Shown here one piece after another: positions 63,820 through 64,000 of a DNA stretch of 64,000 bases. The notes below the pieces were generated by a model. It did no database searches and had not been told where the DNA came from. It worked only from the letters and a program-made list of their open reading frames with translations. Made by a program: the position numbers and the translations under genes. Source of the DNA: Cohnella ginsengisoli (GTDB lineage Bacteria > Bacillota > Bacilli > Paenibacillales > Paenibacillaceae). The number at the start of each line of letters is the position of its first letter. Positions within the stretch are counted from its first letter, which is position 1. The DNA lies in NCBI RefSeq assembly GCF_029525555.1, contig NZ_JAPDHZ010000002.1:1401868-1465867 (forward strand). The letters are read 5' to 3'.

Positions 63820-64000
63820 TTATCCGCGCTGATTGCGGCCTCGTACGTGCACGACGTCTACGAACGGACGGATCCGGTCCATGAGACGTTGGCCTTTATG
63901 AAGCTCTTCGCCTTCCTTATGGGTGAAGCTGAAGTGCCGCTCGAGCGATTCGAGATCGTGATTGGAGGTGTAGAACGTCGGCTTGCGGTTCATCCTGTGA
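63820..64000 (-). CDS. dnaI: Primosomal protein DnaI, C-terminal end only
   Basis: The last ~60 residues of a protein whose start lies past the window. The segment NRKPTFYTSNHDLESLERHF, then KGQRLMDRIRPF and the basic end RGRNQRG, match the C-terminus of DnaI, the Bacillus helicase loader (AAA+ family), where the TSN is the sensor-1 region. It loads DnaC helicase during replication initiation. Identification from this short part is good but not complete. Confidence 0.7.
   Translation of the reverse strand, partial: HRMNRKPTFYTSNHDLESLERHFSFTHKEGEELHKGQRLMDRIRPFVDVVHVRGRNQRG

Noticed and set aside
12..63990. tRNA or rRNA genes
   Set aside because: I looked for cloverleaf-like GGTTCGAATCC patterns and rRNA core sequences on both strands and saw none that fold as a tRNA.

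Overview
The window comes from a high-GC member of the Bacillales, most likely Paenibacillaceae of the Cohnella/Paenibacillus type. The evidence is the GC-rich Firmicute-style genes with AAGGAGG ribosome sites, the KtrA/KtrB potassium genes behind a ydaO-type c-di-AMP leader, DnaI, a YqzM-like and a YezD small protein, a CheX-type phosphatase, and the gene neighbourhoods. It reads as an ordinary chromosomal segment of about 50 genes, with two insertion-sequence traces, several intergenic repeat islands and one compact accessory operon. No rRNA, tRNA, prophage or CRISPR array was seen.

Layout. 1-1.8 kb: 5' part of a surface or fibre-like protein made of decapeptide repeats. 2-3.4 kb: manganese transporter mntH with an MntR-like box; its terminator is split by a complete IS3-family element (3392-4654). 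4.7-6.9 kb: glycosyltransferase and phosphatidylserine decarboxylase. 6.9-8.6 kb: repeat-rich, AT-rich intergenic DNA and an IS1595-type transposase remnant. 8.6-13.2 kb: AraC regulator, MocR regulator divergent from a flavin-fold PNPOx-like protein, and an aminotransferase. 13.3-20.5 kb: diguanylate cyclase, Ecs-like ABC transporter, DEAD-box helicase, short-chain dehydrogenase, CheX. 20.7-30.7 kb: zinc-dependent phospholipase C-like protein, Atg22-like MFS, chemoreceptor, PadR/EmrB-type efflux operon, LysR, histidinol phosphatase, EamA transporter, HxlR. 30.8-36.4 kb: a putative sensor-domain membrane protein, then an eight-gene overlapping operon encoding a two-part sigma factor, two thioredoxin-like proteins, an ABC exporter, an eight-cysteine 67-residue peptide, a MauE-like redox membrane protein and a membrane-anchored protein. 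36.6-46.9 kb: VanY-like peptidase, then the TCA genes odhAB and sdhCAB with a divergent LysR. 47-52.4 kb: 3D/LysM wall protein, polysaccharide deacetylase and a c-di-AMP-controlled ktrB-ktrB-ktrA operon. 52.6-64 kb: CPBP protease, an unknown membrane protein and its decayed copy, a Fur-controlled siderophore-binding lipoprotein, uvrC, YqzM-like protein, acyltransferase, sulfate transporter cysP-cysT-cysW-yezD, and the 3' end of dnaI.

The best candidate for an undescribed system is the operon at 31.7-36.4 kb. A disulfide-rich peptide with no recognisable leader sits among redox proteins resembling the MauD/MauE pair, next to a dedicated exporter and behind its own split sigma factor. All eight genes are closely spaced or overlapping.

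A caution about quality: about fifteen genes, including housekeeping ones (odhB, cysW, ktrA), are broken by a one-base length change. Thirteen of these are an extra base in a run of five to seven identical bases. This pattern points to base-calling error rather than true gene decay. I therefore report these genes at full corrected extent and state where the frame changes.
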